Below are positions 54,999 through 64,000 of a stretch of 64,000 bases of DNA, piece by piece. The stretch covers positions 1 to 64,000 of the forward strand of contig JAEUTH010000024.1 in the NCBI GenBank assembly GCA_016788165.1. The letters are read 5' to 3'. Under the pieces are notes generated by a model. That model had not been told where the DNA came from, did not search any database, and saw only the letters and a list, made by a program, of their open reading frames with translations. The position numbers and the translations under genes were made by a program. Position 1 is the first letter of the stretch; each line of letters starts with the position of its first letter. Origin of the DNA: Bacteroidia bacterium (GTDB lineage: Bacteria > Bacteroidota > Bacteroidia > AKYH767-A > OLB10).

Positions 54999-56576
54999 AT
55001 GCAAACCGAAGTTGATTTTTTAGTAATAGGGTCGGGTATAGCCGGATTAAGTTATGCTTTAAAAGTTGCCCAACATGGCAGTGTAATGTTGGTTACCAAA
55101 TCAAATGCCGATGAAAGTAATACCAAATATGCACAGGGTGGTATTGCTGCCGTTTTTGATGCCCCTGATACCTATCAGAAACATGTACAGGATACTTTAA
55201 TTGCGGGCGATGGCCTGTGCAAAACCGAAGTAGTGCATACCGTAGTTACCGAAGGCAGCGAACGTGTACGCGAACTGATAGCGTGGGGGGCAGCCTTTGA
55301 TAAAACCAAAGACGGCACTTACGATTTGGCACGCGAAGGTGGCCATAGCGAGCACCGTATTTTGCATTATAAAGATGTTACCGGATTAGAAATTGAACGC
55401 GCCTTATTAGAAAAAATAAATGCACACCCGCAAATAAAATTGTACACCCATTTGTTTGCTGTTGATATTATTACCGAGCACCATTTAGGTCAGGAAATAA
55501 ACAGCCAATCGGAAAACATTACCTGTTTTGGCGCCTATTTGCTCGATACCTTAACCGGTAAAATGCAAACCGTACTGGCACGCAAAACATTAATGGCTAC
55601 AGGTGGTGCCGGCCATGTTTATAAAACAACAACCAACCCTGCCATTGCCACAGGCGATGGTGTGGCTATGGTGTATCGTGCCAAAGGCGCGGTAAATGGA
55701 ATGGAGTTTATACAATTTCATCCTACAGCATTATACAACCCGGGCCAAAACCCATGCTTTTTAATTAGCGAAGCCGTGCGCGGTTTTGGTGCAGTGCTTA
55801 AAACGCATAATGGCCATGAGTTTATGCAAATGTATGATGATAGAAAATCGTTGGCACCTCGTGATATTGTGGCCCGTGCCATTGATAATGAAATGAAAAA
55901 AAGCGGTATTGACTATGTGTATTTAGATGCCACACATTTGCCCATGAACGACTTTAAAGTGCATTTCCCGAACATATATGCTAAGTGTAAAAGTTTGGGT
56001 ATTGATGTGGCAACGCAGTTAATACCCGTTGTGCCTGCCTGCCATTATATGTGTGGCGGTATTACTGTTGATTTAAACGGCTGCAGCACCATTAAAAATT
56101 TATATGCCGTGGGCGAGTGTGCATCAACCGGTTTGCATGGTGCCAACCGACTTGCCTCAAACTCTTTGCTCGAAGCGGTAGTGTTTTCGCACCGTGCAGC
56201 CATGCATGCCGTAAATGAATTTAAACAAATTGGTTTCGAAAACCGCGTACCCAAGTGGAATGCCGAAGGCACCTCGCAACCCAACGAACTGGTTTTAATT
56301 ACACAGAACCTAAATGAATTGCAAAGCCTTATGAGTAATTATGTGGGCATTGTACGCACCAATCAAAGGCTAAAACGTGCTTTAGACCGCTTGCGCATTA
56401 TTTATGGCGAAACCGAAGCTTTGTACGGGCGCACCGTTGTATCGCAACAACTTTGCGAATTACGTAACCTTATTACCATTGCTTACCTAATTGTAAAACA
56501 GGCTACAGCACGCAAAGTAAATGTAGGTTTACACTATAATTCCGACAATGCAATAGCAACTAATGATGCAAAATGA
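54999..56576 (+). CDS. nadB: L-aspartate oxidase
   Basis: FAD-dependent oxidation of L-aspartate to iminoaspartate, the first step of de novo NAD synthesis. At 525 residues it has the dinucleotide-binding GSGIAGLSYALK (11-22), YAQGGIAAVFD, the REGGHSEHRILHYKDVTG active-site stretch, ATGGAGHVYKTTTNP, FIQFHPTALYNPG, and CGGITVDLNG ... GECASTGLHGANRLASNSLLE. These separate NadB from succinate dehydrogenase flavoprotein. nadA and nadC are not nearby. The 3' end overlaps the LuxE-like gene by 14 bases. Confidence 0.96.
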   Translation: MQTEVDFLVIGSGIAGLSYALKVAQHGSVMLVTKSNADESNTKYAQGGIAAVFDAPDTYQKHVQDTLIAGDGLCKTEVVHTVVTEGSERVRELIAWGAAFDKTKDGTYDLAREGGHSEHRILHYKDVTGLEIERALLEKINAHPQIKLYTHLFAVDIITEHHLGQEINSQSENITCFGAYLLDTLTGKMQTVLARKTLMATGGAGHVYKTTTNPAIATGDGVAMVYRAKGAVNGMEFIQFHPTALYNPGQNPCFLISEAVRGFGAVLKTHNGHEFMQMYDDRKSLAPRDIVARAIDNEMKKSGIDYVYLDATHLPMNDFKVHFPNIYAKCKSLGIDVATQLIPVVPACHYMCGGITVDLNGCSTIKNLYAVGECASTGLHGANRLASNSLLEAVVFSHRAAMHAVNEFKQIGFENRVPKWNAEGTSQPNELVLITQNLNELQSLMSNYVGIVRTNQRLKRALDRLRIIYGETEALYGRTVVSQQLCELRNLITIAYLIVKQATARKVNVGLHYNSDNAIATNDAK

Positions 56577-57570
56577 ACTGAAGTTTTTAGCTGATTCGAT
56601 TTTCGATAATTCATCAGATTTTGAATCAACAGCATTGCAGCTTTTTAATTTGCAAGCCGTTTCAGTGCCTGTTTATAAACAGTTTTTGCAATTGCGTAAT
56701 GTAGATGTTAGCACCATAAAACTATTATATCAAATTCCTTTTTTACCCATCGAATTGTTTAAATATTTTGATGTAATTAATGAAACAGCGCCACAACAAA
56801 ATGTGCAAACATTTATTAGCAGTGGTACAACCGGAAGTAAAAACAGCAGGCATATAGTTGCCGATGCAAACTTGTATGTGCAAAGTTTTACCAAAGGTTT
56901 TGAGTTGGTGTATGGCAAGCCCGGGCAGTATTGTTTTTTATGCTTATTGCCATCTTATACACAACGCGGCAACTCATCGCTGGTGTATATGATGCATTAC
57001 TTAATGCAAAAAAACAAACACCGTGCAACAGGCTTTTACCAAAACGCTGATAAAAATTTTATAAACACATTGCTTGCTTTACAAAAAAGCAAACAGCCCA
57101 CCATTATTGTGGGGGTAACTTATGCATTATTAGATTTGGTTGCGCTTATGCAAAAGCAAAAAATACGTATGGATGAAAGTATTACCATTATCGAAACAGG
57201 CGGTATGAAAGGCAGGCGAAAAGAAATGATTCGCGAAGAAGTACATCAGCACTTGAAAAGCGTTTTTGCAGGTAACATACATAGCGAGTATGGTATGACT
57301 GAGCTTTTATCGCAAGCTTATGCAACGGCAAATGGCTTGTTTAAAACACCGCCCTGGATGAAAATTTTAATTCGTGATGCTAACGACAGCAGTCATTACA
57401 AAAGCGCAGGTAGTATGGGTGCTATTAATGTAATTGATTTGGCAAATGTGTATTCTTGCGCCTTTATCGAAACGCAGGATATTGGCCGTATGCATACCGA
57501 TGGCAGCTTTGAAGTTTTGGGACGTATGGATGCCAGCGAATTGCGTGGTTGTAATTTAATGTTTGCATAA
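56563..57570 (+). CDS. LuxE-like acyl-protein synthetase family protein
   Basis: A 335-residue member of the LuxE / acyl-adenylate-forming family. The P-loop-like adenylate motif FISSGTTGSKNSRHI (~86-100), LLPSYTQRGNSSLVYMM, IIETGGMKGRRKEMIREEV and EYGMTELLSQAYA (A5-like) are all present, and the enzyme ends with DIGRMHTDGSFEVLGRMDASELRGCN. The length and missing C-terminal subdomain fit LuxE rather than full AMP ligases. The two tandem ATGs at 56563/56566 lie inside the nadB 3' end, indicating coupling. The substrate acyl group is unknown. Related proteins sit in surface-polymer and fatty-acyl transfer contexts. Confidence 0.86.
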   Translation: MMQNELKFLADSIFDNSSDFESTALQLFNLQAVSVPVYKQFLQLRNVDVSTIKLLYQIPFLPIELFKYFDVINETAPQQNVQTFISSGTTGSKNSRHIVADANLYVQSFTKGFELVYGKPGQYCFLCLLPSYTQRGNSSLVYMMHYLMQKNKHRATGFYQNADKNFINTLLALQKSKQPTIIVGVTYALLDLVALMQKQKIRMDESITIIETGGMKGRRKEMIREEVHQHLKSVFAGNIHSEYGMTELLSQAYATANGLFKTPPWMKILIRDANDSSHYKSAGSMGAINVIDLANVYSCAFIETQDIGRMHTDGSFEVLGRMDASELRGCNLMFA

Positions 57571-57571
57571 A

Positions 57572-57778
57572 ATGACTAATAAAAGAAGATACACTTTACT
57601 AATAGGCTCTATAACGGTTGGGTCGCTGATGAGTTTTTTTATGTTTAAACTCAAACGCGGGGGCACACTTACTGCAAACGACTGGCTTACACTGGGGTCT
57701 ATTTTTATTATTTCAATAATTCTATTGGTAAGTATCAGCATCATACTAAACCGTGCCGATAAAGAAAAAATGAAATGA
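57572..57778 (+). CDS. Small two-helix membrane protein
   Basis: A 68-residue protein with two hydrophobic segments (LLIGSITVGSLMSFFMF and WLTLGSIFIISIILLVSISIIL) around a basic/polar loop (KLKRGGTLTAND), ending in a charged tail. No family recognised. A TTG at 57563 opens the frame, but the ATG at 57572 follows the stop of the LuxE-like gene by a single base, so it is the third gene of a nadB-luxE-like-small membrane protein operon. Confidence 0.72.
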   Translation: MTNKRRYTLLIGSITVGSLMSFFMFKLKRGGTLTANDWLTLGSIFIISIILLVSISIILNRADKEKMK

Positions 57779-57960
57779 TACCGGCAGCATTTTAATTTGT
57801 GTCATGTCTGATCTCATTGTTTTCTTTTGGATTTAAAAAAGTAAGCCGATACGTTTTATAAATTCAATGATTGCAGTTTTATTTTGACGGATACAAACTT
57901 TTTAATTAGTTTGCTTCTATGCAGTATTAAAATAAACCCTAACTGATAAAACAAACAACT

Positions 57961-60201
57961 ATGAAACTAAGAACGAAACTATTTGTATATCTGTTTACAA
58001 TTTACGCCATCGCAGCACAATGCGCCCAAGCACAGTTGGTTTATATACCTGATGCCAATTTCAGAAACTGGATTGCAAGCAATTACCCGGGCGCTATCAT
58101 TGGCGATAGTTTAGAAATATCCAATACAAGCGTTGTGAACGAGTTATATATAAGTTGTGATTCACTAAATATCAGCGATTTAACCGGCATACAATATTTT
58201 GTAAATGCAATAAATATATCTGTAGTAAATAACACATTAACCACCATACCTGCATTACCCAATAACTTGCTATCGCTCGACTGTTCAATAAATAACCTTA
58301 ACACGCTACCCACCTTACCCAATTCACTCAACACGCTATATTGTTATGAAAATAACCTGAGCAGCTTGCCATCACCACTTCCGACACAACTATTAGATTT
58401 GGCTTGCGACTACAATTCAATAACCAGTTTGCCTGCATTGCCGTTATCGTTGATTTATTTAAGTTGCGGAGGTAACTTGTTAACTTCTTTGCCTGTTTTA
58501 CCACCTTCGTTAACCGTTTTGTTTTTCGATGCCAATGCTGTAAATACAATGCCATTGCTTCCTGCTTCGCTGGAAATATTAAGTTTCGCTTCTAACAAAA
58601 TTTCTATTATTCCTGAACTGCCAATATCGCTAACCTATTTAGATTGTAGTTACAATACAGATATTACCTGCCTGCCTAAGTTACACGAGTTAGACGAATT
58701 AAGGTTTGATGGAACCGGTATTACATGCATACCAAATATGGTTAATGTGACCTTCAGTTCGCCTTTAATTAATACGGTACCTATTTGCGATGTTTTTAAT
58801 AATCCCAATAACTGCGATTTTTATTGGAACATATCGGGCAGGTCGTATTTAGACAGTAGTGCAAATTGTATGATAGACAGCAATAGCTTACGAATTAAAA
58901 ATATACCCATCCAGTTGTTGCATAATGGAAATATATTGGAACAAACTACTTCGAGTATAAGTGGTAGTTATGTTTTTGATACACAAACAAATGGCATTTT
59001 TGAGATAATGGTAGACACCAATGGCTTGCCTTTTAATGTAATATGCCCGGCTAATAATATGTTTGTTGATACCCTAACAGCAACAGATACGTTAAAAACA
59101 AATCGGGATTTCGGACTTCAGTGTAAAAATGGTTTGTATGTAGGTATCAGAAGTATTCATGCAAATAGTTTTGTACCTGCAGCCACTACCATCGTTACCA
59201 TGAATATAGGAGATTTATCGCTTTTTTATGGTATGCACTGTGCGGCAGGCGAAAGCGGTGTTGTTACAGTTACTATAAATGGACCAGTTACTTATTTAGG
59301 TGCAGCAGCAGGTGCGTTAACGCCTACATCTGTATCGGGTAATACACTATCCTACACCGTAACCGATTTCGGGGTATTAAATAGTGGAGCGTTTGCTATC
59401 GAAGTTCAAACAGATACTACTGCACTGTTGGGAACCCCTGTTTGTTTTCATGTTACACTCAATGTTACCAATACAGCAGGATTAATAAAAACCGACTCAT
59501 TATTGCATTGCTATGTGGTTGTTTCCAGTTTCGACCCTAATGATAAACGCGTTTCACCATTAAATGATATTGATATAAATGGTAATGGTTGGCTAACTTA
59601 TACTATTAACTTTCAAAATACGGGTACGGCACCAGCATCAGATATTTACCTGCTTGATACCCTTGACAGCAACCTTGACTTGCAATCATTTAAACTATTA
59701 GATTATAGCCATCCGCTGCAAACGCAATTGTTAAGCACAGGAATGCTGCGGTTTAATTTTCCGAATATCAACTTGCCCGATAGCAATTCAAACGAACCAT
59801 TAAGCCATGGTTATGTACAATTTAAAATCAAATTAAAATCGGGGTTGCAGGTTGGTACTCAAATTAAAAATACGGCTTATATTTATTTCGATTTTAATCA
59901 ACCTGTTGTTACTAATACCACTCAAAATGTGCTTGTAAATCCAACTGCGATTAATGAAATGAGTAGTGCTCAGTACAATTTTTTCCCCAATCCGGCTAAC
60001 GATGTACTTTATGTATCTATACATAAACCCGTGGCCACAACCGGTTCAATTATTATACTTGACTTGCAAGGAAGAACTGTAATCGAAGAGGCCATTTCGA
60101 AAAGCAACCCTGCAGCGGCCACTATAAATGTGAGTGGCCTTGCTAAAGGAATTTATTTTTTAAAGCTAAATGAAACCATAAAACGGTTTGTGAAATTGTA
60201 A
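57961..60201 (+). CDS. T9SS-exported leucine-rich-repeat surface protein
   Basis: A 746-residue exported protein. Signal peptide to ~26 (CAQAQ). Residues ~60-280 form LRRs of the short internalin-like/Pro-rich type (LDCSINNLNTLPTLPNSL, LYCYENNLSSLPSP, LSCGGNLLTSLPVLPPSL). An SD-repeat-like domain (~290-390, LDSSANCMIDSNSL...GSYVFDTQTNG) follows, then a DUF11-like/DUF7619-type module with SFDPNDKRVSP and YTINFQNTGTAPASDIYLLDTLD, NTAYIYFDFNQPV, and a T9SS sorting domain (NFFPNPANDVLYVSI). It is probably an adhesin or protein-binding surface protein. It stands alone. Confidence 0.88.
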   Translation: MKLRTKLFVYLFTIYAIAAQCAQAQLVYIPDANFRNWIASNYPGAIIGDSLEISNTSVVNELYISCDSLNISDLTGIQYFVNAINISVVNNTLTTIPALPNNLLSLDCSINNLNTLPTLPNSLNTLYCYENNLSSLPSPLPTQLLDLACDYNSITSLPALPLSLIYLSCGGNLLTSLPVLPPSLTVLFFDANAVNTMPLLPASLEILSFASNKISIIPELPISLTYLDCSYNTDITCLPKLHELDELRFDGTGITCIPNMVNVTFSSPLINTVPICDVFNNPNNCDFYWNISGRSYLDSSANCMIDSNSLRIKNIPIQLLHNGNILEQTTSSISGSYVFDTQTNGIFEIMVDTNGLPFNVICPANNMFVDTLTATDTLKTNRDFGLQCKNGLYVGIRSIHANSFVPAATTIVTMNIGDLSLFYGMHCAAGESGVVTVTINGPVTYLGAAAGALTPTSVSGNTLSYTVTDFGVLNSGAFAIEVQTDTTALLGTPVCFHVTLNVTNTAGLIKTDSLLHCYVVVSSFDPNDKRVSPLNDIDINGNGWLTYTINFQNTGTAPASDIYLLDTLDSNLDLQSFKLLDYSHPLQTQLLSTGMLRFNFPNINLPDSNSNEPLSHGYVQFKIKLKSGLQVGTQIKNTAYIYFDFNQPVVTNTTQNVLVNPTAINEMSSAQYNFFPNPANDVLYVSIHKPVATTGSIIILDLQGRTVIEEAISKSNPAAATINVSGLAKGIYFLKLNETIKRFVKL

Positions 60202-60333
60202 GGCATCTAAATTAAAAAGTTAATCATCTTGCAAAGACTTTGTAATGGTGTTTATTTTTACATGTTAATCGGAATGGGCATAGGAAAAAAGTCAGGCACC
60301 GTTCAATTACTTAGAAATGAATAATTGCAAAGA
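60202..60333. other. Intergenic region with a direct repeat
   Basis: TTGCAAAGACT occurs at 60229-60239 and 60325-60335. Nothing else is seen between the two convergent genes, and there is no terminator with a T-run. Confidence 0.4.
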
Positions 60334-62298
60334 CTAAGCACGTACAACTATGGGCAGTTTAATTATAACACGTGTACCGGTAGGGTTATCGGTTTCGTCT
60401 TTCAGATCAATGGTTACTACACCGGTATTTGGGCTATGCGTTTGCTCTTTTATAGCCGATAAACGTTTATTAATCATATCAACTGCTTTAGAAGTATGTA
60501 ATTTAAACTGATTAATGGGCTTACGGCCAACACCATTATCTTCAATTACACATTGCAACATATTATCATGCTCTTCAATTTTTATTTGAAGTATGCGGTT
60601 ATCCGGTTTATGTGCCAGGCCATGCCAAATGGCATTCTCGGCAAAGGGTTGAATAATTAACGTGGGCACTTCAATGTTTTCTTCCAACAAGCTTTCATCC
60701 ACATTTATCTGATAGGTAAAATTGGCATTGAGGCGTATGCTTTCTAAATCTAAATACATGGTAAGCATTTCAATTTCTTTGTCTAAACTTATTGCATTGT
60801 ATTCGGCATTTTCTAACACCATACGCAACAGGCGCGAAAATTTTACTAAATACTTTTCAGTATCGGCTAAACGGTTTGCATTGAGTAAACTTAATGCCGA
60901 TGCCATGCAGTTATAAATAAAGTGTGGATCCATTTGTGCGCGTATGGCACGTATTTCCAACATATTATTTAAGCGCTCTACATCCTTTTTACTTTTTGTC
61001 AATGCATCGTTAAGTATTTTTTGCGCTGCAAGGTTTTTTTGCCGCTGCCTGCTAATCAAAAACAACATTAGTCCTATTAAAGCCAATAATACTACACTAA
61101 CAATAAGTGCAATAATTAATACTTGTTGGCGCTGGGTTTCGGCCTGATGTACGGCATTTTCGGCTTTTAAACGGGCATTATCTTTTTCGCGCTGCAAGGT
61201 TTCGAAACGTGTTTGTAATTCAAGCACTTCATCATTAACCATTTGTTGGTTTAAGCTGTCTTTGGCATGTTCAACTTTAAGCTGATACTCCCAGGCTTTT
61301 TTATAATTACCCAGCAAGGCCGCTAAATCACTTAAGTGTCCATAGTTTTCTGCTATTAAACTAAAGTCCTTGTTTTCTTCCTCAAGCGCCAGCGATTGAT
61401 TGAATGCTGTTTCGGCTTCGTTGTAATTTTTTAATCCCACATAACACCTACCTAAAGATGTATATAAATGCGAAAGTTGTTGTACCATACCAGCCTTTTC
61501 AAAAGCGTCTTTGGCTTCAATAAAATAGGGTAAAGCTTCCTTAAATTTCTGAAGTTCAACCAGCACATCGCCTACATTACTTTTTACCATAGCAATTCTG
61601 CCTGTTGCATTTTTATTCATATACAACAAGGTACGGTTGTAATAATAAAGCGCACTGTCATATTGTTGCTTCATATAAAAGTAATTGCCCATGTTACTAA
61701 CGGCATTACTCATAAGCATACTGTCGTTTGTCATTTGTGAATACGAAAAACTTAACTGGTCTTTCTTAAATGCCGATTCAAAATTGCCCTGTTTAAATTC
61801 GAGCAATGCCATACGGTTTATTGCAGCGGCCATGCCTTTGTAAAACAATTTCTTTTCAAACAATTCGAAAGCTTTCGTATAGTTCTGAATGGCCTCAGCC
61901 ACTTCATTTCTGTCCGATTGAATATCGGCTTTATATAAAATAACCTGTGCCCGCATTTGCGTGTCCTTGGTTTGAAGCACCAGCTTTTCGGCCATAGTTA
62001 TCACACTATCAGCCGGCACTAAATTTTTACTTTGTAAATAAATACGGCAAAACATTAAAAGTGCATCAACCTGCGCTAAAGGCATTTTATTTTTTAATGC
62101 AAAGTTGTATTCGTTTTGTGCAGCTTGTAATGCGCCTTGTGCATCGGTTTTACTTTTAAAAACGGTTATGGCATGATACCATGCTTGTTTTTGTTGATTG
62201 CTGCCCGGCCCGTTTATAAGTTTTTGCAAGCTGTCGGTTACTTGTGCTTGCACTTGCACAGTGCAAAATATAATTAAAAGTATGCAGCCGTTTTTCAT
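60334..62298 (-). CDS. TPR sensor histidine kinase (LytS/His_kinase type)
   Basis: A 654-residue sensor. Signal peptide or N-anchor (to ~18), then about seven TPR units (~60-340, e.g. AFELFEKKLFYKGMAAAINRMALLEFKQGNFESAF; DVLVELQKFKEALPYFIEAK). A coiled coil and a single membrane helix (~395-415, VLIIALIVSVVLLALIGLML) follow, then the His_kinase domain with phospho-acceptor His in RAQMDPHFIYNCMASAL. The HATPase has QPFAENAIWHGL and IEDNGVGRK. These kinases normally signal to LytTR-type regulators, and none is in the window. A partner at 7.4 kb is possible but distant. Confidence 0.92.
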   Translation of the reverse strand: MKNGCILLIIFCTVQVQAQVTDSLQKLINGPGSNQQKQAWYHAITVFKSKTDAQGALQAAQNEYNFALKNKMPLAQVDALLMFCRIYLQSKNLVPADSVITMAEKLVLQTKDTQMRAQVILYKADIQSDRNEVAEAIQNYTKAFELFEKKLFYKGMAAAINRMALLEFKQGNFESAFKKDQLSFSYSQMTNDSMLMSNAVSNMGNYFYMKQQYDSALYYYNRTLLYMNKNATGRIAMVKSNVGDVLVELQKFKEALPYFIEAKDAFEKAGMVQQLSHLYTSLGRCYVGLKNYNEAETAFNQSLALEEENKDFSLIAENYGHLSDLAALLGNYKKAWEYQLKVEHAKDSLNQQMVNDEVLELQTRFETLQREKDNARLKAENAVHQAETQRQQVLIIALIVSVVLLALIGLMLFLISRQRQKNLAAQKILNDALTKSKKDVERLNNMLEIRAIRAQMDPHFIYNCMASALSLLNANRLADTEKYLVKFSRLLRMVLENAEYNAISLDKEIEMLTMYLDLESIRLNANFTYQINVDESLLEENIEVPTLIIQPFAENAIWHGLAHKPDNRILQIKIEEHDNMLQCVIEDNGVGRKPINQFKLHTSKAVDMINKRLSAIKEQTHSPNTGVVTIDLKDETDNPTGTRVIIKLPIVVRA

Positions 62299-62496
62299 GA
62301 TTGATTTGATAAGATTTAAATTTTTGTAACTATTAAATAACAGGTAGTTTTAAAACTAAGGTATGTTGTGTAAAATTATTTTGGGCAGAAATAATAACTT
62401 GCGCCCGCTAAAATCAAATGTTTTTTAAATTGATTTAAGTAAAACCAACACATCGTATTACCTGTAATATTACAAATTTTAAAACCCCAAACAATT
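62299..62496. other. Divergent intergenic region between the TPR kinase and aconitase
   Basis: 198 AT-rich bases separating two divergent start codons. Promoters for both must lie here, but I see no strict TAnnTTTG box. Confidence 0.35.
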
Positions 62497-64000
62497 ATGG
62501 CATTCGATATTGAAATGATTAAAAAGGTTTATGCTGAACTACCTCAAAAAATTGAAGCATTACGCAAACGCAGGCATTTGCCGCTTACTTTAACCGAAAA
62601 AATATTGTATGCCCATTTAGCCGATGCATTGCCCGAACAGTTTTTTACACGTGGTGTTTCTTATGTTGATTTTAATCCCGACCGGGTGGCTATGCAGGAT
62701 GCTACAGCACAAATGGCACTTTTACAATTTATGCAGGCAGGTCGCAAGCAAGTAGCAGTTCCCAGTACGGTTCACTGCGACCATTTAATACAAGCCAAAG
62801 ATGGCGCACAAGCCGATTTGGCCACAGCAAACAGTAAGAATAAAGAAGTATATGATTTTTTAGCTTCGGTAAGCGATAAATATGGTATTGGATTTTGGAA
62901 ACCAGGTGCAGGTATTATACATCAGGTGGTTTTAGAACAATATGCTTTTCCGGGTGGTATGATGATAGGTACCGATTCGCATACTGTAAATGCAGGTGGC
63001 TTAGGTATGATTGCTATTGGTGTGGGTGGTGCCGATGCTTGTGATGTGATGGCCGGTTTGCCTTGGGAATTAAAATTCCCAAAAATTATTGGCGTAAAAT
63101 TAACCGGCAGGTTAAGCGGTTGGGCATCAGCTAAAGATGTAATACTAAAAGTGGCCGGCATATTAACGGTTAAAGGTGGTACCGATGCCATTGTAGAATA
63201 TTTTGGTCCCGGTGCCGATTCGCTTTCATGTACCGGTAAGGGTACCATTTGTAATATGGGTGCCGAAATAGGCGCAACTACTTCTATATTCTGTTATGAT
63301 GATAAAATGGCCGATTATTTAAGTGGTACAGGCCGTGCTGATGTAGCAGCATTAGCCAATACCGTACGTAATTATTTACGTGGCGATGATGAAGTATATG
63401 CCAATCCACAACAATACTTCGATCAGGTTATAGAAATTGATTTATCAACATTAGAGCCACATATTAATGGTCCGTTTACGCCTGATTTAGCTTGGCCTTT
63501 AAGTAAATTTGCCGCAGCGGTACGAGAAAATAACTGGCCGGCAAAACTCGAAGTGGGCTTAATTGGCAGTTGCACCAATTCATCATACGAAGATATAACC
63601 CGTGCTGCTTCATTAGCCAAACAAGCTGTTGATAATGGTATTGTAGCAAAAAGCGAATACACCATTACACCCGGCAGCGAGCAAGTACGCTATACCGTTG
63701 AACGCGATGGTTACCTGCAAATATTTGAAAAAATGGGTGGAGTGGTTTTGGCCAATGCCTGCGGCCCCTGTATTGGGCAATGGGCACGTCATACGGATGA
63801 TCCCACACGTAAAAATTCAATCATCACATCATTTAACCGCAACTTTGCCAAACGCAACGATGGTAACCCCAACACGCATTCCTTTGTTGCATCGCCCGAA
63901 ATAGTAACGGCACTTGCCATTGCAGGCGATTTAACTTTTAATCCGATAACCGATACATTAACCAATGCCCAAGGTATGCAAGTAAAATTAGCCGAGCCAC
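62497..64000 (+). CDS. Aconitate hydratase, partial
   Basis: Interconverts citrate and isocitrate in the TCA cycle with a 4Fe-4S cluster. The first 501 codons are present and the frame is open to the right edge, so the C-terminal swivel domain is missing from view. Cluster-ligand motifs [10 protein letters not shown] and [11 protein letters not shown] are present, along with the substrate-site sequences [33 protein letters not shown] and [24 protein letters not shown]. The overall pattern is of the mitochondrial-type aconitase common in Bacteroidota rather than E. coli AcnB. The start ATG follows the 198-base AT-rich region divergent from the TPR kinase. Confidence 0.96.
   Translation, partial: MAFDIEMIKKVYAELPQKIEALRKRRHLPLTLTEKILYAHLADALPEQFFTRGVSYVDFNPDRVAMQDATAQMALLQFMQAGRKQVAVPSTVHCDHLIQAKDGAQADLATANSKNKEVYDFLASVSDKYGIGFWKPGAGIIHQVVLEQYAFPGGMMIGTDSHTVNAGGLGMIAIGVGGADACDVMAGLPWELKFPKIIGVKLTGRLSGWASAKDVILKVAGILTVKGGTDAIVEYFGPGADSLSCTGKGTICNMGAEIGATTSIFCYDDKMADYLSGTGRADVAALANTVRNYLRGDDEVYANPQQYFDQVIEIDLSTLEPHINGPFTPDLAWPLSKFAAAVRENNWPAKLEVGLIGSCTNSSYEDITRAASLAKQAVDNGIVAKSEYTITPGSEQVRYTVERDGYLQIFEKMGGVVLANACGPCIGQWARHTDDPTRKNSIITSFNRNFAKRNDGNPNTHSFVASPEIVTALAIAGDLTFNPITDTLTNAQGMQVKLAEP

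Overview
The window is about 64 kb of AT-rich DNA from the chromosome of a Bacteroidota bacterium. A Chitinophagales/Sphingobacteriales-like lineage is my inference and was not tested by phylogeny. Three things point there. About fifteen proteins or protein remnants end in a type IX secretion (T9SS) C-terminal sorting domain of the YPNP...G.Y.v.l...k..... type. Several promoters fit the Bacteroidota -33 TTG / -7 TAnnTTTG pattern. Family-restricted genes are present, such as the DUF4290 gene and the CoaX-linked SPYSYFGIGE outer-membrane protein. All genes at the left edge follow the 3' end of an rRNA operon (23S end, 5S, strong terminator).

Layout. 1-600: 23S 3' end and 5S. 0.6-7.4 kb: DUF4290 gene, then a 1,873-residue multidomain T9SS cargo. 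7.4-16.2 kb: LuxR-type response regulator, coaX-OMP pair, tRNA-Phe, an Asp-box/BNR T9SS cargo, a trimeric-fibre-like exported protein and an orphan histidine kinase. 16.2-25.3 kb: gpmI, a cytochrome c/PHM-like copper protein (T9SS), an NTF2-like protein, then eboA-eboB-eboC-eboD, and a GH5-like T9SS cargo. 25.4-37.8 kb: lipoprotein-Pmp3 fusion, sucB-sucA (2-oxoglutarate dehydrogenase), an atypical PAS/phosphoacceptor/receiver protein, MBL hydrolase, Ycf48-like T9SS cargo, fabG and an OMP. 37.9-50.9 kb: CotH-like T9SS cargo, then a tandem array of four paralogous beta-propeller T9SS cargos. Each propeller gene is preceded by a whole or 5'-truncated copy of a beta-helix T9SS gene, and units are separated by a short intergenic repeat. 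51.1-54.2 kb: rnpB (RNase P RNA) downstream of eboE and a phosphodiesterase gene (probable eboF). 54.2-64 kb: Nfu scaffold, nadB, LuxE-like acyl-protein synthetase, a small membrane protein, a leucine-rich-repeat T9SS cargo, a TPR LytS-type kinase, and aconitase running off the right edge.

Two accessory themes stand out. First, the ebo pathway (sugar-phosphate cyclase, UbiA prenyltransferase, TatD-like hydrolase, TIM-barrel protein, phosphodiesterase), associated with an unidentified metabolite and, in cyanobacteria, with scytonemin-precursor export, is present in full but split into two blocks about 28 kb apart. Second, the 40-51 kb T9SS cargo array shows duplication, homogenised 3' ends, repeat-edge deletion junctions, a chimeric glycosidase/beta-helix gene and a frameshift, so it looks like a site of active cargo-gene shuffling. 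The rest is core metabolism (gpmI, sucAB, acn, nadB, fabG, coaX), information-processing RNAs and signalling.
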